In this document: positions 1-6,251 of the stretch, piece after piece
How positions within the stretch are numbered: position 1 is the stretch's first letter
Layout of the letters: every line of letters begins with the position of its first letter
DNA from: Candidatus Gastranaerophilales bacterium
GTDB lineage: Bacteria; Cyanobacteriota; Vampirovibrionia; Gastranaerophilales; Gastranaerophilaceae
DNA length: 6,337 bases
Assembly (NCBI GenBank): GCA_900772035.1
Contig: CAAGQE010000059.1
Span: 1-6,337, forward strand
Direction of reading: 5' to 3'
Translations under genes and position numbers: made by a program
The notes under the pieces: generated by a model
What the model saw: only the letters and a program-made list of their open reading frames with translations
Databases searched by the model: none
Told to the model about the DNA's origin: nothing

Positions 1-212
1 ATGCACATGCAGTTTGTACTAACGCTGTAGTTAGATCCACAGCTACCCATGCACATACAGTTGCTCATTTCCATACTTGGTTCATTAACACTCTCGGTCG
101 GTTCTACAGACTCATCCGTATTCTCCAAAGGAGTTACTTCATCTGTATTTTCCAACGCATTTGCTTCTATCTGTTCCAACTTTTCGTTGGTTTCCAACAT
201 TTCATTTTCCAT
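1..212 (-). CDS. Acidic protein with Cys-rich repeat tail (partial, runs off left edge)
   Basis: I do not recognise this protein. The ATG at 212-210 opens a frame of 70 codons that is still open at the window edge. Residues 1-49 are strongly acidic and polar, rich in Glu, Asn and Thr, with a loosely repeated ENTDE (residues 21-25 and 30-34), and look disordered. From residue 51 the character changes to NCMCMGSCGSNYSVST followed by NCMC, so a 16-residue Cys-rich unit begins to repeat at the edge; the DNA shows the same 48-bp period. Cysteines are at 52, 54, 58, 68 and 70. No Shine-Dalgarno precedes the ATG, and the start lies inside the end of the upstream 45-codon ORF (11-nt overlap), which suggests translational coupling. 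Alternatively the two ORFs are one gene split by a frameshift in an A-rich tract. The Cys tail could bind metal, form disulfides, or be a modified-peptide core; none is shown. That it is coding is moderately likely, its function unknown. Confidence 0.5.
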   Translation of the reverse strand, partial: MENEMLETNEKLEQIEANALENTDEVTPLENTDESVEPTESVNEPSMEMSNCMCMGSCGSNYSVSTNCMC

Positions 213-339
213 TTTGATTTTCGTTTTTGATTTTCGTTGTTGTATCAGAGAACAAGTTTTGAAAATCTACGTTTGTCGCAGTCCAATAAATGCCGTACGC
301 TACCGCAAGAATGAATATTATTTTAATTAATTTTCCCAT
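202..339 (-). CDS. 45-residue single-pass membrane miniprotein
   Basis: This short ORF begins MGKLIKIIFILAVAYGIYW, a lysine-flanked hydrophobic stretch (about residues 4-19) that reads as a signal anchor or uncleaved signal, followed by a polar tail ending KNENQNGK. A clear Shine-Dalgarno (AAAGGA, 8 nt before the ATG) and an extended -10 promoter just upstream support this start. The TGA stop lies 11 nt inside the next ORF, which is read in the +1 frame and carries an acidic, Cys-rich sequence. The N-terminal anchor and the downstream acidic linker would make sense as one anchored protein, so a single-base indel in the run of A-rich codons near 212-230 (real mutation or assembly error) is a serious alternative to two coupled genes. 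I do not recognise a family. Confidence 0.55.
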   Translation of the reverse strand: MGKLIKIIFILAVAYGIYWTATNVDFQNLFSDTTTKIKNENQNGK

Positions 340-365
340 AACAATGTCCTTTCAATTCCAGCACA

Positions 366-396
366 ATTATAGCACTATTTTAAATAATCGCTACAA
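366..396 (-). promoter_or_regulatory. Extended -10 promoter for the miniprotein gene
   Basis: On the minus strand TGCTATAAT (374-366) is a perfect TATAAT with an upstream TG, an extended -10 element. A weak -35 candidate, TTGTAG (396-391), lies 19 nt upstream, long but tolerable given the extended -10. A start near 359 would give a leader of roughly 20 nt that contains the AAAGGA ribosome binding site. It lies in the gap just after the SPOR-domain gene's stop. Confidence 0.55.
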
Positions 397-407
397 GTTT
401 TTCAAAG

Positions 408-1121
408 TTAATGCTCTGTTTGCAATCTCGCTGGAAAGCCTTTGTCAGACAAGTCGAGTTTGAATTGAACTGCGGTTGATACGTCAGAAAAATTTGCAAC
501 TTGAACAATATACTGACCGTTAACATTTTTGACGTACGGTTGATAGCCCGGAACTTCTGCCGAAATGAGGTTTTTGGCATGCATCGCCTGCTCTAAAGTC
601 GGGTAGTATCCGACATAAACCCTCGCGGTTGTTTTGTGTTTTATCTCTTTAACGGTCGGTATAGGAGGTGCTGCAATAACGTCACTATCCGCCAAATTAT
701 AAGCATTTGATTTTGGTAAAGGCGCTCTTGCCGAACTTTGCGCTGCCGCTTTTTTACTTGCTTTTCGGATTTCGTTTATAACCTGTTTATTAACGGACTG
801 TTCCTCAGGCTTTACAATCTTTTTGGCTTGCTTTTCTTCCTCAATTTCTTCAGACGTCATATTATCTTCGTACTGAATCCATTTTAGTCTTGAATCAACG
901 TCAGCGTGTTCCAAGTCCTCGTAATCTTCCGCCTCGTCAACCATTGCGGTATTTTCTATAAATTCGCCATCTCCGATATTCACGTCAACAGGGGGCGAAT
1001 ATGTAGACAAAACTCCCGATATTACGAACAATGTGATTAAAAACGTCGAAATGAAAAGCAAAACCAAAGCAATCTTGTTGCCCGATTTCTTTTTCTTTCT
1101 ATGTTTTCCTTTCTTAGCCAT
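408..1121 (-). CDS. Membrane-anchored SPOR-domain protein
   Basis: This 237-residue protein has the layout of a bitopic, N-in membrane protein. Residues 1-16 are highly basic (KKGKHRKKKK), residues 17-38 form one hydrophobic transmembrane helix, and residues 45-110 are an acidic linker. A Lys/Ala-rich then Pro-containing spacer follows, and residues 165-235 match a SPOR-like fold: ARVYVGYYPTLEQA starts the domain and YIVQVANFSDVSTA followed by KGFPARL forms its second half. SPOR domains bind peptidoglycan, typically glycan strands lacking stem peptides at division sites, so a role in cell wall or division is inferred, as in FtsN- or DedD-like proteins, but the specific role is open. The start is set by GGAG 6 nt before the ATG and by a promoter in the 63-nt gap after the HEAT-repeat gene. 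The stop is TAA at 410-408, only two residues after the domain. Confidence 0.85.
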   Translation of the reverse strand: MAKKGKHRKKKKSGNKIALVLLFISTFLITLFVISGVLSTYSPPVDVNIGDGEFIENTAMVDEAEDYEDLEHADVDSRLKWIQYEDNMTSEEIEEEKQAKKIVKPEEQSVNKQVINEIRKASKKAAAQSSARAPLPKSNAYNLADSDVIAAPPIPTVKEIKHKTTARVYVGYYPTLEQAMHAKNLISAEVPGYQPYVKNVNGQYIVQVANFSDVSTAVQFKLDLSDKGFPARLQTEH

Positions 1122-1148
1122 TAACCACTCCGAAAAATCGTTTAATAC

Positions 1149-1177
1149 AGTATAATATTTTTCTTACTCAAAAACAA
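1149..1177 (-). promoter_or_regulatory. Promoter for the SPOR-domain gene
   Basis: On the minus strand TTGTTT (1177-1172) and TATACT (1154-1149) are separated by 17 nt, the ideal sigma-70 spacing, and lie 28 nt before the ATG at 1121. The -35 box starts only 7 nt after the stop of the HEAT-repeat gene. This suggests the SPOR-domain gene can be transcribed on its own. Confidence 0.6.
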
Positions 1178-1184
1178 CTTTTCG

Positions 1185-2141
1185 CTATTCGTCTTCTTCG
1201 TCGTCTGCTTCTTCGACTTCCTTAATTACTTCTCTGACCTGCTTCATTGTGTGTTCGGGAAGTGAATAATCGTTCAAAATTTTGTAGAGAATGTCTTCTC
1301 CTAAGATATTAAACAGAGCAATGATGGCATTTCTGACAACTTCTTCGGATTTATCCGTCAAGCAGCCGTACAAAATGTCAGGAACTCTCGAGTCATCAGT
1401 ATTTGAAAGCGCTTCAATCGCATTGACTCTTACTTGTACAGATTCATCTTTCAAAGAGTTTTTAAGCGCATTAAATACTCTATCATTTTTCTTGAAATCA
1501 ATCTTGGAAAGTGCTTCAATCGCACGCTCTTTTAAGAAAGTAAACTTATCAATAATGCCCTTTTTGGTTTCCAAAATGTTTACAAGCGGGTCAACTGCCT
1601 TCATATCGCCAATCATACCAAGCGCAAAGGCTGCTGACTCTTTCAAATAAACCGAATGTTCATTTGTATCTTTCAAAATCTCAGAAAGAGGTAAAACTGC
1701 GTATTTGTCGCCGATTTTGCCTAGTGCTTCCGCGCAACTCAATCTGAGTTTATAGTTTTCGTTTTTATTATTCAAACAAAACAAAAGCGGATTTACGGCA
1801 GAATTATCTTTAATATTTGCAAGAACTTTTGCAACCGCAACCCTAATCATTGTCTGCTTTTCGGCATCAATTGTTTTAATTTTGTATTTATCTTTCAAAA
1901 CCAAAGCATCAACCAAGGTTGAGACAGAATTTTTTGATTTATGCTTATTGATTTTTTTCAAAATATATGTGATTACGTCATAATCATTGCTTATTTCAAA
2001 AAAGTAATTCAAAATTGCAACGAAATCTTCGTAATCATACTGTTTTTCAACTTCATCAATAAGTTTGATTGACTCTGATGAGTTATCGGTTCTGTTAATC
2101 AAGCAATCTTTTGCAAGTTGTTCAAAATTAATACCGGGCAT
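1185..2141 (-). CDS. HEAT-repeat protein
   Basis: This 318-residue protein has no signal peptide or membrane segment and is probably cytoplasmic. Residues 1-95 are helical without a clear repeat. From about residue 98 to 280 there are five to six HEAT/PBS-lyase-type repeats, each a helix pair ending in an 'A-AL--IGD--AV-PL' pattern: LSCAEALGKIGDKYAVLPL (134-152), AAFALGMIGDMKAVDPL (170-186), ERAIEALSKIDFKK (205-218) and VRVNAIEALSNTDDSRVPDIL (238-257 and on). The chain ends in an acidic tail, EEADDEEDE. HEAT solenoids are protein-binding scaffolds; cyanobacterial relatives include phycobilin lyase subunits CpcE/CpcF, but no phycobiliprotein gene is nearby and no lyase role is claimed. The start is set by AAAGGA 6 nt before the ATG. 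A promoter lies in the 66-nt gap behind the 189-residue gene. The specific partner is unknown. Confidence 0.85.
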   Translation of the reverse strand: MPGINFEQLAKDCLINRTDNSSESIKLIDEVEKQYDYEDFVAILNYFFEISNDYDVITYILKKINKHKSKNSVSTLVDALVLKDKYKIKTIDAEKQTMIRVAVAKVLANIKDNSAVNPLLFCLNNKNENYKLRLSCAEALGKIGDKYAVLPLSEILKDTNEHSVYLKESAAFALGMIGDMKAVDPLVNILETKKGIIDKFTFLKERAIEALSKIDFKKNDRVFNALKNSLKDESVQVRVNAIEALSNTDDSRVPDILYGCLTDKSEEVVRNAIIALFNILGEDILYKILNDYSLPEHTMKQVREVIKEVEEADDEEDE

Positions 2142-2165
2142 TATTGTTCCTTTATTGTTTGGAAT

Positions 2166-2194
2166 ATTTTATACGAAAAATACTGAAAATTCAA
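2166..2194 (-). promoter_or_regulatory. Promoter for the HEAT-repeat gene
   Basis: On the minus strand TTGAAT (2194-2189) is followed after 17 nt by TAAAAT (2171-2166); an overlapping TATAAA (2173-2168) is an alternative -10 at 15 nt. The elements sit in the 66-nt gap between the 189-residue gene and the HEAT-repeat gene, about 24 nt before the ATG. The region is AT-rich, so chance matches are easy. Confidence 0.5.
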
Positions 2195-2207
2195 GTGTTG
2201 ATGATTA

Positions 2208-2777
2208 CTATAACGTTAAAAGTTCGGATAAATTTCCTGTTGAAACTGCATTGTCGATTTTTTCTTTAATTTCTTCCTGTGATGCCGTGAAAACGACACC
2301 TTCGGGAAGTTTTATATCCGATACGTTATGAGCGTTCATAAAGCCTTCGTTCATAGCGACAAATTCTCTGTATTGAGAAAGAATTTCTTCCGTATTTGAG
2401 GGTAAGCTGTCATCTTTTACGTTGTAATACTTCAAATCCGATTTGTATTTAGGAAGATATTCTTGGAAAAATTCAACAACTTCTGTCGGCGCATATTGAG
2501 CCTTTTGCTCTTCACTCAAAGAAATGAACGGATTTTGCGAAAGTTTTGCATCTTTATGGCTTGTTGTAATGTAATATGCCCAAGCCAAACATCCGCGATA
2601 AAAAGCCAAATTGTTCAACATCGCATTGACAATTTTCTTGTAAGTAATTCTGTAATAGCGGATTTTTCTGGATAATTGAGGCATATTTGCCAAATCGTTT
2701 TCAATAATATAAACTTCCGTGTACAAGTCTGTTGCGAGTTTGCCCATTCCCGGGTCGAATGCTACTGTATCAGTCAT
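2208..2777 (-). CDS. Unknown 189-residue protein in the pheS-hisF operon
   Basis: I do not recognise this protein. It is a soluble, mostly helical 189-residue chain without a signal peptide. Residues 15-75 are helical and rich in Tyr and basic residues (KIRYYRITYKKIVNAMLNN), with a short hydrophobic aromatic stretch at about 59-70 (FYRGCLAWAYYI) that seems too short and polar-flanked for a confident membrane helix. Residues 88-145 are charged and helical, and the C-terminus (163-189) carries a Glu/Lys-rich helix. The start is supported by a strong AAGGAG 5 nt before the ATG, inside the 3' end of hisF. The ATG overlaps the hisF stop by 8 nt (ATGACTGA), so translation is probably coupled to hisF. 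The context does not reveal a role; a link to histidine synthesis is only possible, not shown. Confidence 0.8.
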   Translation of the reverse strand: MTDTVAFDPGMGKLATDLYTEVYIIENDLANMPQLSRKIRYYRITYKKIVNAMLNNLAFYRGCLAWAYYITTSHKDAKLSQNPFISLSEEQKAQYAPTEVVEFFQEYLPKYKSDLKYYNVKDDSLPSNTEEILSQYREFVAMNEGFMNAHNVSDIKLPEGVVFTASQEEIKEKIDNAVSTGNLSELLTL

Positions 2778-3531
2778 GATTTCTCCTTATAGGTATATTT
2801 GTTCTTTCCAATTCTTTTTTAAGAGTCTTTATAGGCAAGGTTCCGTAATGGAATATTGATGCTGCAAGTGCCGCGTCTGCCACCTTAAAGACTTCTTCAA
2901 AATGTTTTACGTCAGGACCTGCACCGCCTGATGCGATTACAGGGATGCTTAAATCCTTATTCGCGGCCTTTAACATCTCTATATCAAAGCCGTTTTGCAC
3001 TCCGTCAGCATCCATTGATGTCAGCAAAATTTCTCCCGCACCGAGCGCTTCCGACTGTTTTATCCAGTCGTACATTTTTATTTCCGTGTTTGTTTTTCCT
3101 GCGTTAATAAAAACGTAGTATTCGTTGTCAATTTTCTTTGCATCAACTGCAACGACAACACATTGAGAGCCGAAATACGAAGCGGCATCTTTGATTAATT
3201 GAGGATTTTTTACCGCAGCAGAGTTAATAGCAATCTTATCCGCGCCCGCGTTCAAAAGAACTCTCATGTCGTCGGTGGATTTAATTCCTCCTCCGACAGT
3301 AAACGGAATGAAAACCGACTTTGCGACCTTTTCAACCATTTTGACGGTCGTTTTTCTGCCCTCGTTTGTTGCCGTAATATCAAGAAAAACCAACTCGTCT
3401 GCGCCGTCTTCAGAGTATTTTGCAGCAAGTTCGACGGGATTTCCCGCGTATTTAAGGTTCTCAAAATTTATTCCCTTAACCGTTTCGCCGTTTTTGACGT
3501 CGAGACAAGGAATAATCCGCTTCGTCAGCAT
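2770..3531 (-). CDS. hisF: Imidazole glycerol phosphate synthase, cyclase subunit HisF
   Basis: HisF uses ammonia, delivered by the glutaminase HisH, to convert PRFAR into imidazole glycerol phosphate and AICAR in histidine synthesis, in the cytoplasm. This 253-residue protein has full family length and opens with LTKRIIPCLDVKNG. The catalytic aspartates are at D11 (CLDV) and D130 (VAVDAKK), the same numbers as in Thermotoga HisF. Phosphate-binding loops are at 79-83 (VGGGI) and 201-205 (SGGAG). The residues gating the ammonia channel, R5, E46, K99 and E167, are all present, so the protein should work with a HisH. No hisH or other his gene is in the window, so the pathway is dispersed. The ATG comes one base after the pheS TAG, with AAGGG 8 nt before it within the end of pheS. 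The stop is TGA, overlapped by the next gene. Confidence 0.97.
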   Translation of the reverse strand: MLTKRIIPCLDVKNGETVKGINFENLKYAGNPVELAAKYSEDGADELVFLDITATNEGRKTTVKMVEKVAKSVFIPFTVGGGIKSTDDMRVLLNAGADKIAINSAAVKNPQLIKDAASYFGSQCVVVAVDAKKIDNEYYVFINAGKTNTEIKMYDWIKQSEALGAGEILLTSMDADGVQNGFDIEMLKAANKDLSIPVIASGGAGPDVKHFEEVFKVADAALAASIFHYGTLPIKTLKKELERTNIPIRRNHD

Positions 3532-3532
3532 G

Positions 3533-4576
3533 CTATTTTCCCTTGAATTGAGATAAAAATCTCATATCATTGTTGAAAAATAATCTGATGTCGTCAATAG
3601 CGTATTTAAGCATAATCATACGTTCTACGCCCATACCGAACGCGAAGCCCGAATATTCTTCAGGGTCAATGCCGACGTTTTTAAGTACGTTTACGTCAAC
3701 CATGCCTGCACCCAAAATTTCAAGCCAGCCCGAACCTGAGCAAACTTTGCAGCCTTTGCCGTTACACATAATACATTGAACATCGATTTCACAACTGGGT
3801 TCCGTGAACGGGAAGAAACTGTTTCTGAGTCTTGTCGGTCTTGCGCCTTCAAAGTAAATTTTGATAAATTCGTTTAAGATGCCCTTTAAGTCAGCAAATG
3901 TAACGTTTTTGTCAATCAACAAACCTTCAATTTGGTGGAATTGATTGTGTTTTCTTGCGCTGACGGATTCGCATCTGAATACTCTGCCAGGAGCAATAAC
4001 TCTAATCGGGGGCTTATGAGTAAGCATTTCTCTGATTTGTGCGCCTGATGTTTGGCTTCTCAAAATAGTGTTATCGTTGTTTTCACAATAATAAGTATCC
4101 TGCATATCTCTTGCAGGGTGATCTTTCGGGAAGTTCAACATATCGAAGTTAACATACTCCGTTTCAACTTCTGGAGAGTTTTCGGGGGCAATAACAGAAA
4201 AGCCCATGCCTTGAAAAATTTCAACAATTTCATTGATGGCTTTTGTTACGGGGTGCATTTTACCGACGGGCATAATGTCTCCCGGAAGCGTAATATCAAT
4301 GATTTCAGACTTCAACTTCTCGTTTCTTTCTGCGGTTTTCAAAATTTCATGTTTTTCATTCAATTCATTTTGCAAATCTTGTGAGATTTTATTTGTCAAA
4401 GCGCCGATGATTTTTTTGTCTTCAACTGATAACTCTTTAAGATTTTTACGCATGTTATTAAGTTCGCTTTTTCTCGACATGTGCGTATTTTTAACATCTT
4501 CTAATTCCGCAACAGTCGATGCCTTTTGAATTTCCGCTGAAATAGTCTTATATAATTGTTCTAATTTTTCTTTCAT
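3533..4576 (-). CDS. pheS: Phenylalanyl-tRNA synthetase alpha subunit
   Basis: PheS is the catalytic subunit of the (alpha-beta)2 enzyme that charges tRNA-Phe. This 347-residue protein is full length. Residues 1-90 form the charged N-terminal coiled-coil that binds tRNA. The class II catalytic core follows: the motif 1 region GMGFSVIAPENSPEVETEY (123-141), QTSGAQIREM (175-184), motif 2 around PGRVFRCES then FHQIEGLLID (213-222), FPFTEPSCEIDV (255-266), WLEILGAGMVDVNVL (284-298) and motif 3 GFAFGMGVERM (310-320). An inserted four-cysteine knuckle, C268-x2-C271-x4-C276-x2-C279, resembles a zinc-binding element seen in many bacterial PheS proteins. The start is set by GAGG 5 nt before the ATG. 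pheT, commonly the next gene, is absent: hisF follows after one base, and the upstream gene is divergent. Confidence 0.97.
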   Translation of the reverse strand: MKEKLEQLYKTISAEIQKASTVAELEDVKNTHMSRKSELNNMRKNLKELSVEDKKIIGALTNKISQDLQNELNEKHEILKTAERNEKLKSEIIDITLPGDIMPVGKMHPVTKAINEIVEIFQGMGFSVIAPENSPEVETEYVNFDMLNFPKDHPARDMQDTYYCENNDNTILRSQTSGAQIREMLTHKPPIRVIAPGRVFRCESVSARKHNQFHQIEGLLIDKNVTFADLKGILNEFIKIYFEGARPTRLRNSFFPFTEPSCEIDVQCIMCNGKGCKVCSGSGWLEILGAGMVDVNVLKNVGIDPEEYSGFAFGMGVERMIMLKYAIDDIRLFFNNDMRFLSQFKGK

Positions 4577-4606
4577 TGCAACCTCAAAATTGTCATATAT
4601 ATTTAG

Positions 4607-4635
4607 ATTATATGATAAAAACTATTCTATGTGCA
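4607..4635 (-). promoter_or_regulatory. Promoter for the pheS-hisF operon
   Basis: On the minus strand TGCACA (4635-4630; four of six bases match TTGACA) is followed after 17 nt by a perfect TATAAT (4612-4607), about 30 nt before the pheS ATG. It lies back to back with the promoter of the GH13 gene in the same 83-nt region. I saw no tRNA-Phe-sensing T-box or attenuator leader; the space is too short for one. Confidence 0.6.
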
Positions 4636-4642
4636 GAAATTT

Positions 4643-4651
4643 TGATATAAT
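4643..4651 (+). promoter_or_regulatory. Extended -10 promoter giving a near-leaderless GH13 mRNA
   Basis: TGATATAAT (4643-4651) is a perfect -10 hexamer with an upstream TG. The ATG begins at 4660, only 8 nt past the hexamer, so the expected transcription start falls on or within a base or two of the start codon. No clear -35 box is at the usual distance (TATTCT at 4623-4628 is poor). An upstream pair, TTGTCA (4590-4595) and TATGAT (4611-4616), has a short 15-nt spacer and is a weaker alternative that would give a leader of about 37 nt. Confidence 0.5.
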
Positions 4652-4659
4652 TTTATATT

Positions 4660-6189
4660 ATGAATAAAAAATTGATTTTGTCGGTAGTAGCCGCCGCTAT
4701 TTTGGCTAACGGAGCATTCGCTAAGGATTATGTTAAAAACGATTTGAGAACGATGTTTCTCAACAACAAAGCCGTTATTTACGAGTTAAACATGCGCACG
4801 TTCAACGCTAATGACTTAAACGGCAACGGAATAATCGAACTCAACAAGGGCGAAACAAGAGGAAACTTTTTAAACGCAATCGACAGATTGGACGAGTTGA
4901 AAGACTTGGGAATTAACGCAATTCACGTCATGCCGATTAACCCTGTCGGTACAAAGCAAGCCCTAGGAACCGCGGGTTCTTTATATTCAATGAAAGAAAT
5001 CGCCGCAATTGACCCTAACCTCGCGGATAAAAATTCGGATTTGGATGTTAAGGCTCAAGCAAAAAAATTCATTGATGAGTGCCACAAGCGCGGAATACGT
5101 GTATTTGTCGATTTACCCGCATGTGCCTCTGTTGAAATGGCTGACATTCGTCCCGATTTGATGTTGAGAGACGCAAAAGGCGAATTGGTTACACCCTGCG
5201 ACTGGACTGACGTCAGACTTTTAAAGGTCGTAAACAAAGACGGTTCTTTGTATAAACCGTTGTTGGACGAACACAAAAAATATGTCGATATGTTGCTTGA
5301 AATCGGCGCGGACGGTATCAGAGCCGATGTTGCTCCGATTAAATCCCAAGTATTTTGGTACCAACTCATAAAATATGCTCGTTCCAAAGATCCGCAATTT
5401 ATGTTTTTGGCAGAAACAGCAGAGGCTTGGGCTCCTCCGAGCGTTCCCTCTCCCACCGCGGATTATAAAAAATTATTAAACGTCGGATTTGACGGATATT
5501 ACGGCAATTGTTTGGATTTCCTTAACTTTAAGTCATCCGAGGATTTGGAAAAAGTTTTTGTTTACGTTAAAAAGATGACCAGAAAAGGTCACAGAAAGGC
5601 TGTTATTGGCTGCTTTGACACTCACGACTTGAAAAGTGCGTATACCGTCTCCAAAAACTATCCGCAAGCGATTATGTACATGAACGCTACATTGCCGCTC
5701 AATCCCTACTATGTTGACGGATTTTCGACAGGGGATAAATATGACTACGCATATCGCGGAAAGACTGCCGACACGACATATACGGACAACAACGTGTATT
5801 TTACCCACAAAAATCAGATAGATATTTTTAATTATTCAAGAAAACCTGACGGCGGAGACAAAGAAGCCTTTGCGCTTTTGAAAAAGACTTTGGCTCTTAG
5901 AGAAGAATTGGGCGACATTGTAACAAAAGGCTCTTTCAAACTCTTGGATACTTCTGATCATGCGGTCTTTGCTTATGAACGAAATTACAAGAAGCACGGT
6001 GTAATTGTTGCGGTAAATACCGATCAAAAGCATTCGACTTACACAACAATTAAGGTCAACAAGAAGATTTTGAACAAGTACGAAGTCTTGACAACTATCG
6101 GTGAAATTGACGATGCAAGAGGAAAACTTGTCGCAAATATTCCCGCGGGCAAGGCAGTCGTAATTAAATATAATCTTGCGAAACGTTAA
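4660..6189 (+). CDS. Secreted GH13 (alpha-amylase family) protein with degenerate region I
   Basis: This 509-residue protein belongs to the GH13 family, which acts on alpha-glucans by hydrolysis or glycosyl transfer. A Sec signal peptide (MNKK, hydrophobic 5-19, AFA then K) predicts cleavage after residue 21. The fold opens with VIYELNMRTFN (39-49) and a Ca-loop-like NDLNGNGIIEL (51-61), then LGINAIHVMPINP (83-95). The catalytic acids are present: nucleophile D223 in GIRADVAP (219-226), acid/base E252 in FLAETAEAW (249-257), and D323 in FDTHD (319-323). Region I, usually DxxxNH, reads DLPACA (151-156): the Asp stays but Asn-His is Cys-Ala. Residues from about 405 form the C-terminal beta domain (GSFKLLDTSDHAVFAYERN). 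There is no Shine-Dalgarno; the gene looks leaderless. The altered region I argues against a standard alpha-amylase, so specificity, or even activity, is open. A plain GH13 glucosidase or a transferase-type member remains possible. Genes around it give no substrate clue. Confidence 0.88.
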   Translation: MNKKLILSVVAAAILANGAFAKDYVKNDLRTMFLNNKAVIYELNMRTFNANDLNGNGIIELNKGETRGNFLNAIDRLDELKDLGINAIHVMPINPVGTKQALGTAGSLYSMKEIAAIDPNLADKNSDLDVKAQAKKFIDECHKRGIRVFVDLPACASVEMADIRPDLMLRDAKGELVTPCDWTDVRLLKVVNKDGSLYKPLLDEHKKYVDMLLEIGADGIRADVAPIKSQVFWYQLIKYARSKDPQFMFLAETAEAWAPPSVPSPTADYKKLLNVGFDGYYGNCLDFLNFKSSEDLEKVFVYVKKMTRKGHRKAVIGCFDTHDLKSAYTVSKNYPQAIMYMNATLPLNPYYVDGFSTGDKYDYAYRGKTADTTYTDNNVYFTHKNQIDIFNYSRKPDGGDKEAFALLKKTLALREELGDIVTKGSFKLLDTSDHAVFAYERNYKKHGVIVAVNTDQKHSTYTTIKVNKKILNKYEVLTTIGEIDDARGKLVANIPAGKAVVIKYNLAKR

Positions 6190-6193
6190 CACA

Positions 6194-6223
6194 TTGCATT
6201 ATTTTCCTGATTTGTAATATAAT
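6194..6223 (+). promoter_or_regulatory. Promoter for the right-edge gene
   Basis: TTGCAT (6194-6199) and a perfect TATAAT (6218-6223) are separated by 18 nt. The -35 box starts 4 nt after the GH13 stop codon. A start near 6230 would give a leader of about 22 nt holding the AGAGGA ribosome binding site of the next ORF, so that gene is likely transcribed independently of the GH13 gene. Confidence 0.65.
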
Positions 6224-6251
6224 CAAGAAAAAGACAGAAGAGGACGCATTA

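Noticed and set aside
203..235. Programmed -1 ribosomal frameshift in the A-rich overlap
   Set aside because: The downstream ORF is in the +1 frame, and no X XXY YYZ slippery heptamer in the right register was found.
49..330. Plus-strand 93-codon ORF at the left end
   Set aside because: It is antisense to the miniprotein and acidic ORFs, which have promoter, ribosome binding site and sensible composition on the minus strand.
2208..3531. A biosynthetic or defence cluster around hisF
   Set aside because: Neighbours are pheS, an unknown helical protein and a HEAT protein; no accessory enzyme, nuclease, or mobile element supports a cluster.
3199..3556. Two overlapping plus-strand ORFs opposite hisF
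   Set aside because: They are antisense shadows of a hisF gene whose catalytic and gating residues are all conserved, and they lack start signals.
4577..4659. T-box or attenuator leader for pheS
   Set aside because: The divergent gap is only 83 nt and shows no hairpin or specifier loop; there is room only for two promoters.
5055..5456. Minus-strand 133-codon ORF inside the GH13 gene
   Set aside because: It overlaps the core GH13 motifs on the other strand and has no convincing ribosome binding site or family features.
6190..6251. Intrinsic terminator after the GH13 gene
   Set aside because: No GC-rich inverted repeat followed by a T-run is present; the space is filled by the promoter and ribosome binding site of the next gene.
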